Source of the DNA: Theropithecus gelada
Taxonomy: Eukaryota > Chordata > Mammalia > Primates > Cercopithecidae
Direction of reading: 5' to 3'
Assembly (NCBI RefSeq): GCF_003255815.1
Contig: NC_037668.1
Location: 81,417,915 to 81,481,914 of the forward strand
Length of the DNA stretch: 64,000 bases
Part shown: piece after piece, positions 1-10,245 of the stretch
Numbering within the stretch: the first letter of the stretch is position 1
Layout: each line of letters opens with the position of its first letter
Program-made: the position numbers and the translations under genes
Notes under the pieces: generated by a model
Told to the model about the DNA's origin: nothing
Database searches by the model: none
Seen by the model: only the letters and a program-made list of their open reading frames with translations

Positions 1-5
1 GTTTC

Positions 6-307
6 TTTTTTTTTTTTTTTTTTTTTGGAGGGGGTTCCCCTTTTTCCCCCGGGTGGGGGGGCAGGGGGGGGGTCTCGGCTCCCTGCAAGCTCCGCCTCCT
101 GGGTTCACGCCATTCTCCTGCCTCAGCCTCCCGAGTAGCTGGGACTACAGGCGCCCGCCACCTCACCCGGCTAGTTTTTTGTATTTCTTAATAGAGACGG
201 GGTTTCACCGTGTTAGCCAGGATGGTCTCGATCTCCTGACCTCGTGATCCGCCCGTCTCGGCCTCCCAAAGTGCTGGGATTACAGACTTGAGCCACCGCG
301 CCCGGCC
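6..307 (-). mobile_element. AluY-like SINE, young Old World monkey type
   Basis: An antisense Alu: poly-T head near 6-27, then the reverse complement of the Alu right and left monomers, ending in 'ccgcgcccggcc' at 307. The variants 'cccgtctcggcc' and 'cttgagccaccgcg' fit cercopithecid AluY subfamilies (established knowledge, recalled). It sits inside an older plus-strand Alu that resumes at 308. The right flank 'gaaactctgtttc' (308-320) and the window's first bases 'gtttc' look like the two ends of a target-site duplication cut by the window edge. The part next to the poly-T is corrupted (see 27-82). Confidence 0.88.
27..82. other. Probable low-quality sequence in an Alu, after poly-T
   Basis: Where the antisense Alu should read roughly 'gagacggagtctcgctctg' and onward, the window has runs such as 'ggagggggttcccc' and 'gggtgggggggcagggggggg'. 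The order of base classes follows the Alu but neighbouring bases are merged into homopolymers. From about 72 the Alu is normal again. This looks like a base-calling or consensus failure after a poly-T run rather than real mutation (inference). Confidence 0.6.
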
Positions 308-499
308 GAAACTCTGTTTCTACTAAAAATACAAAAATTAGTTGGGTGTGATGGTGTGTGCCTGTAGTCCCAGCTACTCTGGAGGCTGAGGCAGGAGAAT
401 TGCTTGAACCCAGGAGGCAGAGGTTGCAGTGAGCCGAGATTGTGCCACTGCACTCCAGCGTGGGCAACAGAGCAAGACTCCATCTCTAAAAATAAATAA
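308..499 (+). mobile_element. AluS-like SINE, right part of an interrupted copy
   Basis: The sequence begins inside an Alu ('ctactaaaaatacaaaaatta') and runs through the right monomer to an A-rich tail at about 485-499. Its left part must lie before position 1, because the antisense AluY at 6-307 interrupts it. Confidence 0.85.
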
Positions 500-512
500 T
501 AATAATGGCTTT

Positions 513-811
513 GGCCAGGCACGGTGGCTCATGCCTGTAATCCTAGCACTTTGGGAGGCCAAGGTGGGTGGATCACTTGAGGTCAGGAGTTCAAGACCAG
601 CCTGGGCCAACGTGGTCTCTACTAAAAATACAAAAAATTAGCTGGGTGCGGTGGTGCGCGCCTGTAATCACAACTACTCCAGAGGCTGAGGCATGAGAAT
701 GGCGTGAACCTGGGAGGCGGAGGTTACAGTGAGCCGAGATCATGCCACTGCACTCCAGTCTGGGTGACAGAGTGAGATTTTGTCTCCAAAAAAATAAAAA
801 ATAGAATAATG
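513..811 (+). mobile_element. AluS-like SINE
   Basis: Full-length Alu starting 'ggccaggcacggtggctcat' and ending in an A-rich tail. The flanks 'ataataataatggcttt' (before) and 'ataataataatggtttt' (after) look like a target-site duplication that has since acquired one difference. It also overlaps AT-rich tail sequence, so the exact end is uncertain. Confidence 0.87.
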
Positions 812-1892
812 ATAATAATAATGGTTTTATTGAGATATAATTTGCATGCCATAAAATTTATCCATCTAAAATATACAATTTGATGGTTTTGGATATATTT
901 ACAGTTATGCAACTTCATCACAACCAATTTTAGATCATTTTCATCATCCCCCCCAAAAAACCCATACCCATTAGCAGTTACTCCCCATTTCCCTCAAGCC
1001 ACCATTCCTAGGCCACAAGGAATCTGCTTTCTGTCGCTATAGATTTGCCTGTTCAGACTCTTCATATAAAAGGAATTGTACAGTATTTGGCCTTTTGCAA
1101 CTGGCTTTTTTCAGTGAGCGTAACGTTTCCCAGGCTCATCCGTGTCGTAGCACGTGTCAGTACTTCATGTCTTTTCATTACTGTGTAATATTCCGTCGTG
1201 CGGATAGACCACATTTTGTTTATTTATCTGTTGATGAACATTTGGATTGTTTCCACCTTTGGCTATTACGAATCGTGCTACTTTAAATATTTGTATACAA
1301 GAGTTGGCGTGAACATATGTTTTAATTCCTCTTGGGTTTTTCATTCCACCTAAGAATAGAATGGCTGGGTCCTATGGTAACTGTATTTAACTTTTTTAGG
1401 AGCTTCCAAGTTATTTTCTACCACAGCGGCACCCTTACATTCTCCCCCGCAGCGTATAAGGGTTCTGATTTCTCCACATTCTCACCAACACTGCTTAGTA
1501 TCTGACCGTTTGATGATGGCCATCCCAGCGGGTCTGAAGTGTATCCCACTGCAATTTTGACTTGCATTTCCGCGATGGTTCATGATGTTGAGCATCTTTT
1601 CAAGTGCTATTTGCCATTTGTAAATCATCTTTCTTCTTTCAACATTGGGTTGTCTTTTTGTTACTGAGATGTAAAAGTTCTTAATATATTCTGGTTATAA
1701 TTCCCTTATCTGATACATGATTTATGTATATTTTCTCCCCTTCTGTGGACTGTATTTTCATTTTTTTGATGATGTCCTTTTAGTACAAAAAAACTTAATT
1801 TTAATGGAATTCAATTTATCTTTGTTGTTGTGGTGGTGGTGCTTTTGGAGTTATATTTAAGAAATCAATGCCTAATCCAAGGGCACAAAGAT

Positions 1893-2127
1893 GTTCTTCT
1901 TTTTCTTTTTTTCTTTTATTTTTTTTGTGAGACAGGGCCTCACTCTGTTACCCAGGCTGGAGTGCACTGGCACGATTTTGGCCCGCTGCAGCCTTGACCT
2001 CCCGGGCTCAAGCAATCCTCCCACCTCAGCCTCCCAAGTAGCTGGGACTATAGGCACACACCACCATGCCTGGCTAATTTTTGTATTCTTTGTAGAGACG
2101 GGGTTTTGCCATGTTGCACAGGCTGGC
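1893..2127 (-). mobile_element. AluJ-like SINE, truncated
   Basis: Antisense Alu with a T-rich head (1893-1927) and 'gagacagggcctcactctg'. It stops at 'catgttgcacaggctgg', so about 60 bases of its 5' end are missing. The divergence fits an old J-type Alu. It interrupts the antisense L1. Confidence 0.82.
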
Positions 2128-2701
2128 ACAAATATTCACTCTTATTTTTTTCTTAGTTTTATAGTTTTAATTTTCATTTAGGTCTTTGGTCCACTTTGAG
2201 CTAATTTTTACATATAATGAGGTAGGGATCTCACTTCATTCTTTTGCATGAGGATATCCAGTTTTCCTAGTACCCATATGTTGAAAAGACTATTCTTTCT
2301 CCGTTTAATTATCTTGGCACTCATTAAAAATCAATTGACCATAAATGTGAAGGTTTGTTTTTGAACTCTCAGTTCTATTCCTACAGGTCTTTCTTTATGC
2401 CTATAAGCTTTAAAGTAAGTTTTGAAATTGGGAAGTGTGAGTTCTCCAACTTTGTTCTTCTTTTTGAAGACTGTCTTGGCTATTCTGGGTCCTTTGAGTT
2501 TCCATATGAATGTCATGATCAGATTGTCAATTTCTGCACAGAATCCATCTGGGATTTTGAGAGGGATTGTGCTGAATCTGTAGATCAAACTGGGGAATAT
2601 TACTATCCTAATAATACTAAGTCTCCTAATCAATGAACATGGCTGTCATTTTGTTTACTTAGGTCTTCCTTCATTTCTTTCAACAATATTCTGTAGTTTT
2701 A

Positions 2702-2990
2702 AGGCCAGGTGCCTGGTGGTTCATGCCTATAATTCCAGCACGTTGGGAGGCTGAGGTGGGTGGATCATTCGAGGTCAGGAGTTCGAGACCAGCCTGGACA
2801 ACATGGCAAAACCCTGTCTCTACTGAAAATATAAAAATTAGCCGGATGTGGTGGCAGGTGCCTGTAGTCCCAGTTACTCAGGAGGCTGAGGCCGGAGAAT
2901 TGTTTGAACCCAGGAGGCAGAGGTTGCAGTGAGCTGAGATTGCACCACTGCACTCTAGCCTAGTTGACGGAGTGAGACTCTGTCTCAAAA
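2702..2990 (+). mobile_element. AluS-like SINE in L1
   Basis: Near full-length plus-strand Alu from 'ggccaggtgcctggtgg' to 'gagactctgtctcaaaa'. The tail is short and runs into 'catatgtatg'. L1 sequence resumes immediately after it. Confidence 0.87.
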
Positions 2991-3201
2991 CATATGTATG
3001 TTTTTAGTTTTCAGAATATAAGTTTTGCACTTTTACTAAATTTGTTACTGAATATTTTATTCTTTTTAATGCTATTGTAAGTGGAGTTGTTTTCTTAATT
3101 TCATTTTTGCAATGCTCATTGCAAGTATATACAAGTATACCGTTCGTGTATTGATCTTGTATCCTGCAACCTTGCTGAACTCATTTGTTAGCTCTAATGG
3201 T

Positions 3202-3234
3202 TGTGTGTGTTTGTGTGTGTGTGTGTGTATGTGT
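3202..3234. repeat. (TG)n microsatellite in L1
   Basis: Imperfect TG dinucleotide run, interrupted by 'ttt' and 'ta', lying inside the antisense L1 fragment. Confidence 0.85.
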
Positions 3235-3587
3235 ATTCCTTAGGATTTTCTATATACAAGAACATGTTATCTGCAAATAGATAGCTTTACTACTTCTTTT
3301 CTGATCTGGATACCTTTTGTTTAATTCCGTTGCCTAATTGCCCTGGCTAGAACCCCCAGTACAATGTTGAATAGAAGGGTCAAGAGTGGGTGTCCTTGTC
3401 TTGTTCCTGATCTTAGGGGGAACGCATTCAGTCTTTCACCATTAAATCTGATGTTAGCTGTGGCTTTTTCATAGGTGGCCTTTATCAAGTTAAGGAAGTT
3501 CTCTTTTATTTTTAGTTTGTTGAATGTTTTTCTGATCATGAAAGGGTGCTGGTGTCTACCAATAAGGTAGAGATTTTAGTCCCTATT

Positions 3588-3590
3588 ATT

Positions 3591-3628
<38 letters not shown>

Positions 3629-3637
3629 TATATATGA
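3588..3637. repeat. (TA)n(CA)n(TA)n compound microsatellite
   Basis: A TA run, then about 12 CA units, then TA again, just beyond the L1 end. Alternating purine-pyrimidine sequence of this sort is usually length-polymorphic. Confidence 0.9.
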
Positions 3638-3639
3638 AA

Positions 3640-4185
3640 ACTAAGGCTAAAAAATGCTAGAGCAAATTTAGAAAATAGGAATAAATATGAAGAAGGAATA
3701 AATATCACTATCAACCCCATCTCTCAAAGATAAACCACTCTTAACTGTTGGAAGAACATCTTTCCAGACTTTCTTCTAGGCATTTTTAGAAAATTGCACA
3801 CCACATAGACTACCTTATTTCACTGCATAATGTGTCCAGAACATTGAGGGAAGGATTTTCTCAGCCAGAGCTGAACAGAGATGAAGGGGTCTGCCTGGTG
3901 GTAGTGAGTTCCTCGTCGGTGGGAGCATGTGAGCAAAGCAGCTTGTCCACACAATGTAACAGGGCGTCTCCTGGGGGATGTTTTTGAGCCAGTCTTCTCT
4001 CCTGGCTGTGAGGCTATCCAGGGCTAGGGCCAGGCTGAGTCATCTCACTTTCTGGTGCCCAGCTCAGAGGAGACTTGGAGTCAGTTTGATTAACTGATCA
4101 GCAGGAGCCGAGGGACCCGAAAGGGAAATGAGAACCAGCTGAGTTGACAGCTTCTCTGGGCTGGGTCTCTTTAGGAAAAGGAATT
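3640..4185. other. No gene seen; mostly unassigned sequence
   Basis: A stretch between the L1/microsatellite block and a MIR copy. I see no open frame with coding character, no RNA gene and no repeat I can name with confidence. Confidence 0.5.
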
Positions 4186-4189
4186 ATGA

Positions 4190-4330
4190 CAGAAGTGTCC
4201 TGGCCTGGGCTCTGCACTCAGTGGGCAAGTCCCTGGCCTTCCCCAGGCCTCCATCTCCCTATCTGTCAGATGGGGATTGAACAAGTTCCCCTACAGGCCC
4301 TTCTGAAATGGACTGGGTGAAACTCTGGGC
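4190..4330 (+). mobile_element. MIR SINE fragment
   Basis: 'gggcaagtccctggccttcc' followed by 'cctccatctccctatctgtcagatgg' (written here in two parts of the element) matches the core and 3' part of MIR, whose consensus has a 'cctcagtttcctcatctgt' block. Old and diverged. Confidence 0.6.
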
Positions 4331-4589
4331 CTTGATGCCTAAAAGACCCTGGGGTCTTGAGACCCAGGAGTTGGGGCCTTCTCCCAGGGTGGGGCCCAGC
4401 AGCCATATGGGAATCCCCAGCCAACATGTCAGCATCCATGCTGTGTAACGTACTACATGTTCACCTGCGTGGAAGGAAGACTTGGTGACCTGGTCTTGAG
4501 GAACTGCCTGTCACTGGAAGATGAGGCGTCCTAAGGAAAAGGTCCTGGAAAGATGGGCCAGCTTGGCAGGGCTGCAGAGATCCTGGAGC

Positions 4590-4700
4590 TCTGACTGGGA
4601 GTTTGGAGACTTGTGAGTCTAGTCTCTGCCACTCTCCTGCTTGGTGAGTGACCTGGGAAGGCCCCACTCCTCTCTATCGCTACTGGCTCTGAGTCCGTGA
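4590..4700 (+). mobile_element. MIR-like fragment
   Basis: 'tctctgccactctcctgc' and 'gtgacctgggaaggcc' resemble the MIR core ('ctctgccacttactagctg' then 'tgtgaccttgggcaag'). Short and degraded. Confidence 0.45.
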
Positions 4701-4889
4701 CCCCATGAGCTTATCCAAGGCTCTTACTGACTGTTGAGCAGTCACTATGCTCTGGTGCTGGTAGCTGCAGAACTGAACCAAAGGATGAGGGTCAAGGTGG
4801 AGGAAGCAGGACTCGAAGAGGCAGCTTGTTCCAGGAGGAGGGGGAGCAATCTTCGGACCCCACAGACCTGGCCTGGCACTCAGCCTAGA

Positions 4890-5310
4890 TTCCCTCGCTT
4901 TCTCACTTGTTTAAAGAGTGAATGGGCCAGGCGCGGTGGCTCACGCCTGTAATCCCAGCACTTTGGGAGGCCGAGACGGGCGGATCACGAGGTCAGGAGA
5001 TCGAGACCATCCTGGTTAACAGAGTGAAATCCCATCTCTACTAAAAATCCAAAAAGATTAGCCGGGTGTAGTGGCGGGCGCCTATAGTCCCAGCTACTCG
5101 GGAGGCTGAGGCAGGAGAATGGCGTGAACCCGGGAGGCGGAGCTTGCAGTGAGCCGAGATCTGGCCACTGCACTCCAGCCTGGGCGACAGAGCGAGACTC
5201 CATCTAAAAAAAAAAAACCATCCCAAAAAAAAAAAAAAAAAGAGTGAATGAGTTAACGTATGTCAAGTAGTTGGCACATAGAGGGGCTCAAAACAATTCT
5301 TGTTGTCATG
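4890..5310 (+). mobile_element. MIR fragment split by an AluY
   Basis: Before the Alu: 'cctcgctttctcacttgttt'. After it: 'gagttaacgtatgtcaagta' and 'ggcacatagaggggctcaa'. Joined, these follow the MIR order of core, 'gagttaatacatgt' and 'ggcacatagtaagcgctcaa'. The AluY at 4925-5238 interrupts it. Confidence 0.6.
4925..5238 (+). mobile_element. AluY-like SINE with exact target-site duplication
   Basis: Full-length plus-strand Alu ('ggccaggcgcggtggctcac' to a double A-run). A 12-bp direct repeat, 'aaagagtgaatg', flanks it at 4913-4924 and 5239-5250 with no mismatch, so the insertion is comparatively recent. 'gatctggccactgc' near 5158-5171 fits an Old World monkey AluY lineage. Confidence 0.93.
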
Positions 5311-5914
5311 AACAAGGCCTGGAAGTTGGGGAGACCGACGGAGGTTCTTGGCCAATGGATGAGGGTAGGCAGCATGGACTCTTGACCTTGGAGTGATGGC
5401 CTTGCCTTCAGGCAGCCTAGGCCCGTCAGCTGGCAGGGTCACATTCTGTCTCTGTTTCTGGCAACAGCAGGATTTTCCCTCCCTAATTATCAACCTACTC
5501 GGGGAGATGCTAAAAGTAATGCCCATTGCTGGGCATATGTCCAATTGTCAAGAGGGCACTGTGGAATTAACTATTTCATTAGCACATTAAGTGCACAGAG
5601 AGAAATTAAGAAAAGAGACAGAGATTTCAGGCTATGGGAAGGGAGGTCATGCTGGGGGCACTTCTGGGTGCTGAGCCCTGAAACACGCTTGCAGGAGCCT
5701 ACCTCGCTGAATGGGTCTAAGAAGACCCAGAACAGCCTCAGACCCTTTTTAAAACACAGTGGAGTATGACAAATGGCTCAACTGCTGAATTGACAGATGG
5801 AGACTTCTTCCCCTCTCCCCTCTGCCTGTGGCTCTCCAAGGTCACCAAATGCTGCCACTCCTGGTTTCTCCTGTCCTCTTCAATACAACCTTATGTGTGA
5901 TCATGGTTTTCCAT
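5311..5914. other. No gene seen; unassigned sequence
   Basis: Mixed-composition DNA with no convincing coding frame, RNA gene or repeat that I can name. Confidence 0.5.
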
Positions 5915-5981
5915 TTTTCAGTTGAAGACACTGAAGCCCAGAGAGGGCAGGTGACTTATCTAAGGCTGCACAGCCAGAATA

Positions 5982-6198
5982 TATATATGTGTGTGTGTGT
6001 GTGTATATATATGTGTGTGTGTGTATATATATGTGTGTATGTATATATATGTGTGTGTGTGTGTGTGTATATATATGTGTGTATATATATGTATATATGT
6101 GTGTGTGTGTGTATATATGTGTGTGTGTATATATATGTGTGTATGTATATGTATATATGTGTGTGTGTATATATATATGTATATGTATGTATATATAG
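5982..6198. repeat. (TATATG)(TG)n microsatellite, about 215 bp
   Basis: Alternating TA and TG runs form a long purine-pyrimidine alternating tract. It sits exactly between the 5' target-site duplication (5973-5981) and the T-rich end of an antisense AluJ, so it replaces what was the Alu A-tail. It creates spurious open frames on both strands. Confidence 0.93.
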
Positions 6199-6470
6199 AT
6201 AAGACAGGGTCTCCACCCTCAGGCTGGATTGCAGTGGTGCAATCACAGCTCACTCACTGCGGCTCATGCGATCCTCCCACCTCAGCCTCCCGAGTAGCTG
6301 GGACTATAGGCGTGCGCCACCACATCCAGCTAATGTTTGGATTTTTGGTAGAGATGGGGTGTCACCATGTTGCCTAGGCTCATCTCAAACTCCTGGGTTC
6401 AAGCCATCCACCTGCCTTGGCCTTCCAAAGTGCTGGGATTACAGGCATGAGCCACCATGCCCTGCCTCCA
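6199..6470 (-). mobile_element. AluJ-like SINE with a microsatellite tail
   Basis: Antisense Alu from 'gacagggtctccaccctcag' to 'gagccaccatgccctgcc', diverged enough to be J-type. A 9-bp direct repeat 'agccagaat' lies at 5973-5981 and 6472-6480, bracketing Alu plus microsatellite as one insertion. Confidence 0.85.
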
Positions 6471-6754
6471 GAGCCAGAATTTGAATCAAGGTACAAGGCC
6501 CTGGGTAGACAAGCTGGGATGTGCTGACTAGTGAGGCCTCTGCCCAAGACAGCATGGGGTGGTTTGAGTACTGCCCTGGGTGTCCTGAGACCAGACCCAC
6601 CACCAAATGGCCATGTGTTCCCAGCAAATCAGGCCATCTCCCCGGGACTGTTTCCCCATTTGTACCATGGAACTTGATTTCAAATCATGAGGAGCATGCT
6701 CAGGACACTCGTCTAAATGGACAGTCCTCGAATGAAAATACTCACACCTGAGCA

Positions 6755-6960
6755 CCTACTATGTAGCAGGCCCTCACTCTGGAGCCCCGTTTGATCCACC
6801 CACCAGTGGAGGAGGCATCATCTCATCATACAGAGTAGAACCCCAGACTCAGTGAGGTGACCTGCCCAAGAGCCCAGGCAGAGCATGTGGCTGCGTGGGT
6901 TTTGGAACTCAGATCTGGGAACTCCGGAATCCCTGCTGTCAACACTCTCGGCCACACCAT
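6755..6960 (-). mobile_element. MIR/L2-type fragment (antisense)
   Basis: 'gagcacctactatgtagcag' followed by 'gaggtgacctgcccaagagc' and 'ttttggaactcagatctggg' follows the order of an antisense MIR-type element. The subfamily cannot be settled by eye. Confidence 0.55.
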
Positions 6961-6961
6961 C

Positions 6962-7265
6962 CCTTTTTTTTTTTTTTTTCAAGACAGAGTCTTGTTCTGT
7001 TGCCCAGGCTGGAGTGCAGTGGCTCTATCTCAACTCACTGCAACCTCCACCTCACAGGTTCAAGCAATTCTCATGCCTCAGTCTTCTGAGTAGCTGGGAC
7101 TACAGGCGTGTGCCACCATGCCTGGCTAATTGTTTTTTGTATTTTTAGTAGATGGGGTTTTGAGATGTTGCCCAAGCTGGTCTCGAACTCCTGAGCTCAG
7201 GCAATCCACCCGCCTCGGCCTCCCAAAGTGCTAGGATTGTAGGTGTGAGCCACCTCGCCCAGCCT
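6962..7265 (-). mobile_element. AluS-like SINE
   Basis: Antisense full-length Alu: T-run, 'gacagagtcttgttctgttg', and an end at 'gagccacctcgcccagcc'. Confidence 0.9.
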
Positions 7266-7784
7266 GGGCCTCGCCATCTTTTGAGAGCCACCAGCTCCCT
7301 GACCCTGAGTTTCTCCATCAGTAATAGAGCAGTGTGTGCCGGCTGCACTCTGGACACTCTGGGCACACAGCCCCCTGGAAACCCCAGGCCCCGTGGAGAT
7401 GGCTGCAGCACAGCCTGTGTCCTGCTTGGCAAGGGACGGTGTCTGGGCCCCATGGAACCTGTGCTCCTGGCAGTCTGCCCTGTGTGGGGCTTAGTGACTG
7501 CCCCCTGGGACTGCTCTCCACCTCCCACCCTTTCCTTCCTAGCTGGAGACCCCCACCCACTTCTCTACTGGGGGCTCAGGCCCCAGCTCCTCACCCTGGG
7601 CCCCACCCTAAGTTGCTCCCTGTCTAGTGGCTGTGGTGTGACTGACACAGAGGAAACCGCAGATGAGGATGAAGTGGCAGGCTCCAGTGAGAATACCAGC
7701 TCAGCTGCACACGGCCTTTCATGGTTTGCAAAACCCATCTCCTGTCCATCAGTGCTTTTCATTCCCCAGAAACCAGGAGGGCTG
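7266..7784. other. No gene seen; unassigned GC-rich sequence
   Basis: A long plus-strand open frame covers this stretch, but it begins in the Alu and runs on into two MIR fragments. It has no recognisable domain, so I do not call a gene. Confidence 0.6.
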
Positions 7785-7905
7785 AGAGGATGGCTTCCTC
7801 TCCAGAGACAGAGAAATGAGGCCCAGAGTGTGAAGCGACTTTCCCCCAGTCAGTGGTACAGGCAGGTTGCAAACAGGCTGACTTCCAATCCCAGGGTCTC
7901 AACTC
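7785..7905 (-). mobile_element. MIR fragment (antisense)
   Basis: 'gagaaatgaggcccagagtg' and 'tcagtggtacaggcaggt' match antisense MIR around its 'gaggcacagag' block. Confidence 0.6.
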
Positions 7906-7959
7906 AACTTGGCATGTGCCCCTCACCTCAGGAGTTTGGGGACAGCAAAGTTCTGGGGC

Positions 7960-8130
7960 TCAGAGGGTGGCCAAGGGCATGGGCTTTGCAGTTGGGAGGA
8001 CGTGAGTTCAAAACCTGGCTTGGTGTGATCTGGGGCAATTTACTTTGCCTCCCTATAGAATGGGGGTGAAAGTAGGACCATCCCCACAGGGCTGTCTGGT
8101 TTAACAGTTAATGTGCGTGAAGCGCTGCGG
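7960..8130 (+). mobile_element. MIR fragment
   Basis: 'gcatgggctttgcagttggg', 'gagttcaaaacctggcttgg' and 'taacagttaatgtgcgtgaa' follow MIR consensus order (gggctctggag, gttcgaatcc, gagttaatacatg). Confidence 0.68.
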
Positions 8131-8884
8131 TGCTGGCCATGGTGAGCGGCGTCCTCACCCCTCCTGGGTGCTGGAGCCCCGGGGAGCTCTACAAGCAGCA
8201 GCCTGGCTGTCCTCAGAGAGGCTGACTGTGTTGATCAGAGGTGGGATCTATGTGTGCAGCTTGGGGACTCCGGGTGATTCTAATGTGTAGCAGTAGTGTG
8301 GCGGGGGGGGGGCTCTGCTTTACGGGGCCCATTGTGCAGATGGGTAAACAGTCTCTGAGGGCAAAGTGACTCCAAAGGACCCACAGGTCCTCTGGGCTCC
8401 TGTTCCTGCCTCTTCCATGACTTGGCTGCCCTCAGACGACTGATTCCTGAGGGTGCCGCTAAGCAGGCAGGCGAGGCGGGGGCTCGGGCCTCCCTGCGGG
8501 GCTGGCCGGGCCTCTCCTTGGGGACTTGATTTCTCCTCCTGTAGATAATAACCACCCCTCACTTCCCTGCCTCAGGGGTAGAGAAGGTGGCCCTGAGGAG
8601 TTGTGTGGTCCTTGACCCAGTGACAGGACTGCTGCAGTCTCTTGGCCACCCTTGCTTGCACCGCCCCAGGGACCGGGGGCTCCTTTTCATCCCAAAGTCA
8701 TCCCAGGGTCTCCGAGCACAGTCACCTCCTTCTCTCCAGGGTGTCCTGTCGCACTCTGGGGTTGGGGCCAGGGTCCTTGAGTCTCCTGTGCCCCCTGCAC
8801 TGCCGGGTATGAGGTTAACCAGCCTCACCCTGTCCTGGCCCTTGTTCTGCACATACTCTTGTCACCAGTAAATTAATGCAGAGA
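8131..8884. other. No gene seen; unassigned GC-rich sequence
   Basis: No repeat or gene that I can name. A 9-10 base G-run lies near 8302-8311. Part of 8250-8290 ('gggtgattctaatgtgtag') faintly resembles a MER5-type DNA transposon, too weakly to call. Confidence 0.45.
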
Positions 8885-9000
8885 AGCCGTTAAATCCCAG
8901 CTGTGCACCAGACCCTCTGCTGCGCTTTGGGGATACAGGGGCACCAATGTGGTCCCTGCTGTGACAAGACAGTCATGAAGTAAAGAGGGACTCAGGCCCC
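8885..9000 (-). mobile_element. L2 3'-end fragment (antisense)
   Basis: 'ctttggggatacaggggcac' and 'gtggtccctgctgtgacaag' match the antisense L2 3' end ('gctggggatacaaagatgaa', 'cagtccctgccctcaagg'). Confidence 0.55.
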
Positions 9001-9299
9001 AGACCCTCCCACAAGGAGGCCCCAGCCTGGAGGAGCAGAGCCTGCCCCAGCTGCCAGGCAAGCGAGAAATCCCAGCCTGGCCGCACCGGGACTACTTGAA
9101 TTCATTTCTGGAAAATGTCAAACATCCACACAAGTGCTCTAGAGAACAGCCTCAGAGCTGTTCTCTCAGAAAATACCCTGGTGGCCGAGCCTCCAGCGCC
9201 GGCGTCTCTACTTGCTGTTTCCACACCTCGGCTCCCTCCAAACCATGGGACTGCCCGGTTCTTTATTCTGCCCTAAAACGAATGCAACCAGACCCAAGT

Positions 9300-9785
9300 C
9301 CAACCCCAGAGCCGGGCTCCCTGCCCTCCTGCGCGGAAAGGACACGGACACGCCTGGTGGATGGCGCAGCCCGGATGGGGCTGCCTGGAGGCGCGTCTAT
9401 CTCCTCCTTGGCCTCCCATGGCCCTTCTGCAGGATCCTGTTGCATCCAGGCCTGGGGCCCATGATTAAATCGTGCGTTGGCGCTGCAGCGCGGGCCCAGG
9501 AGGGGCTGGCAGCTCCTTCCCACTTCACATTGGTTTGCATTTCCTCTAGAGACAGGACCACTTAGAAACCTATAAATCCCTGGCAGGGCTGCCGGCCTAA
9601 GCGAGTATATAAATCAGGACTTGTAAAAGCCTAATGGCCCCCTCTGGGCGGGTGAGACAGCCGTGTGCCAAGAATCCTCGGGCGGCGCCCCAGGACTCCA
9701 GTCTTGGTCTCGAGCTGCAGACCGGCAGGGGGCACGCAGGCGGGTGCCACAGACCTGCCTGGAATCCCGCTCTGCCCCCTCTCCA
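9300..9785. promoter_or_regulatory. Candidate regulatory CpG-rich patch, CTCF-like site
   Basis: Repeat-free sequence with clustered CpGs, unusual for this flank. 9722-9736 reads 'ccggcagggggcacg', close to the core CTCF consensus (inference from memory, not scored). 9601-9617 holds 'gcgagtatataaatcag', a TATA-like string, but no coding frame or splice pattern suggests a promoter there. 9455-9480 has 'cccatgattaaatcgtgcg'. It lies about 5 kb past the GLIS1 poly(A) site. A candidate distal element or insulator only. Confidence 0.28.
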
Positions 9786-10124
9786 GCCGGGGGCAAGTCA
9801 CCACTGTGAGCCTCAGTTCGCTCCTCAGTCCAATGTCATCAGCAGGCTGCACAAGCCCGCTAGGAGCCCAGCATTCTTTCCGGGTGGGCTGAAGGGATGG
9901 GGGACAGAGCACAAATGGGGCCCTGAGGCCAGGGCTCCCTGCTGCCTGCCGCTGGCCTGCCATCTACTCTGACACTCAGACAGGTCACATGGCCCTCCAC
10001 ACCCGTGTCCTCCTCCGACCACGTTCACGGGTGTTTGCTGTGGCCCTGCTCCGGGCCAGGAGCTGTGGGGCCGGGTCCTTGTTTCCTCGCTGTCTCTCTA
10101 GCTCCGCTGATGGGTATAAGAAAC

Positions 10125-10245
10125 TAAGAAACGGGTACTGAGTGCTGGCTGTGTGCCGGGTGCTGTTCCAGGCGCTGGGCAGTCAGCAGTGAAGAGGACA
10201 GCTCAGACCCTGCCCTCCTGGGACGGACGTTCTAGCAGGGGCCTC
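10125..10245 (-). mobile_element. L2 3'-end fragment (antisense)
   Basis: 'gagtgctggctgtgtgccgg', 'gcgctgggcagtcagcagtg' and 'accctgccctcctgggac' follow the antisense L2 3' end. Confidence 0.55.

Larger units (their letters stand above)
824..3545 (-). mobile_element. Old LINE-1 (L1M) fragment, antisense, ORF2 and 3' region
   Basis: Minus-strand translation gives recognisable L1 ORF2 protein. 3321-3539 reads like the reverse transcriptase region ('FPLRSGTRQGHPL', 'LARAIRQ'). 2331-2633 reads like the C-terminal half ('FIWKLKGPRIAKT', 'KKKNKVGELTLPNFK'). The 824-1850 part matches the widespread L1M 3' segment, recognisable from 'attgagatataattt' and 'tttccacctttggctatta'. The copy is interrupted by two Alus (1893-2127 and 2702-2990), carries many stops and frameshifts and cannot be active. 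Confidence 0.88.
5915..6520 (-). mobile_element. MIR fragment (antisense), split
   Basis: 'gaagacactgaagcccagag' and 'ggctgcacagccaga' match reverse-complement MIR ('gaggaaactgaggcacagag', 'ggtcacacagctag'). After the microsatellite and AluJ the element resumes with 'agccagaatttgaatcaagg'. Confidence 0.65.

Noticed and set aside
2331..3539. Reverse-transcriptase-like protein frames
   Set aside because: Real similarity, but to a degenerate L1 interrupted by Alus, not to a functional gene.
7245..8069. A 274-codon plus-strand open frame
   Set aside because: It starts in an Alu and runs through two MIR fragments. No domain, no sensible start context and no splice structure.
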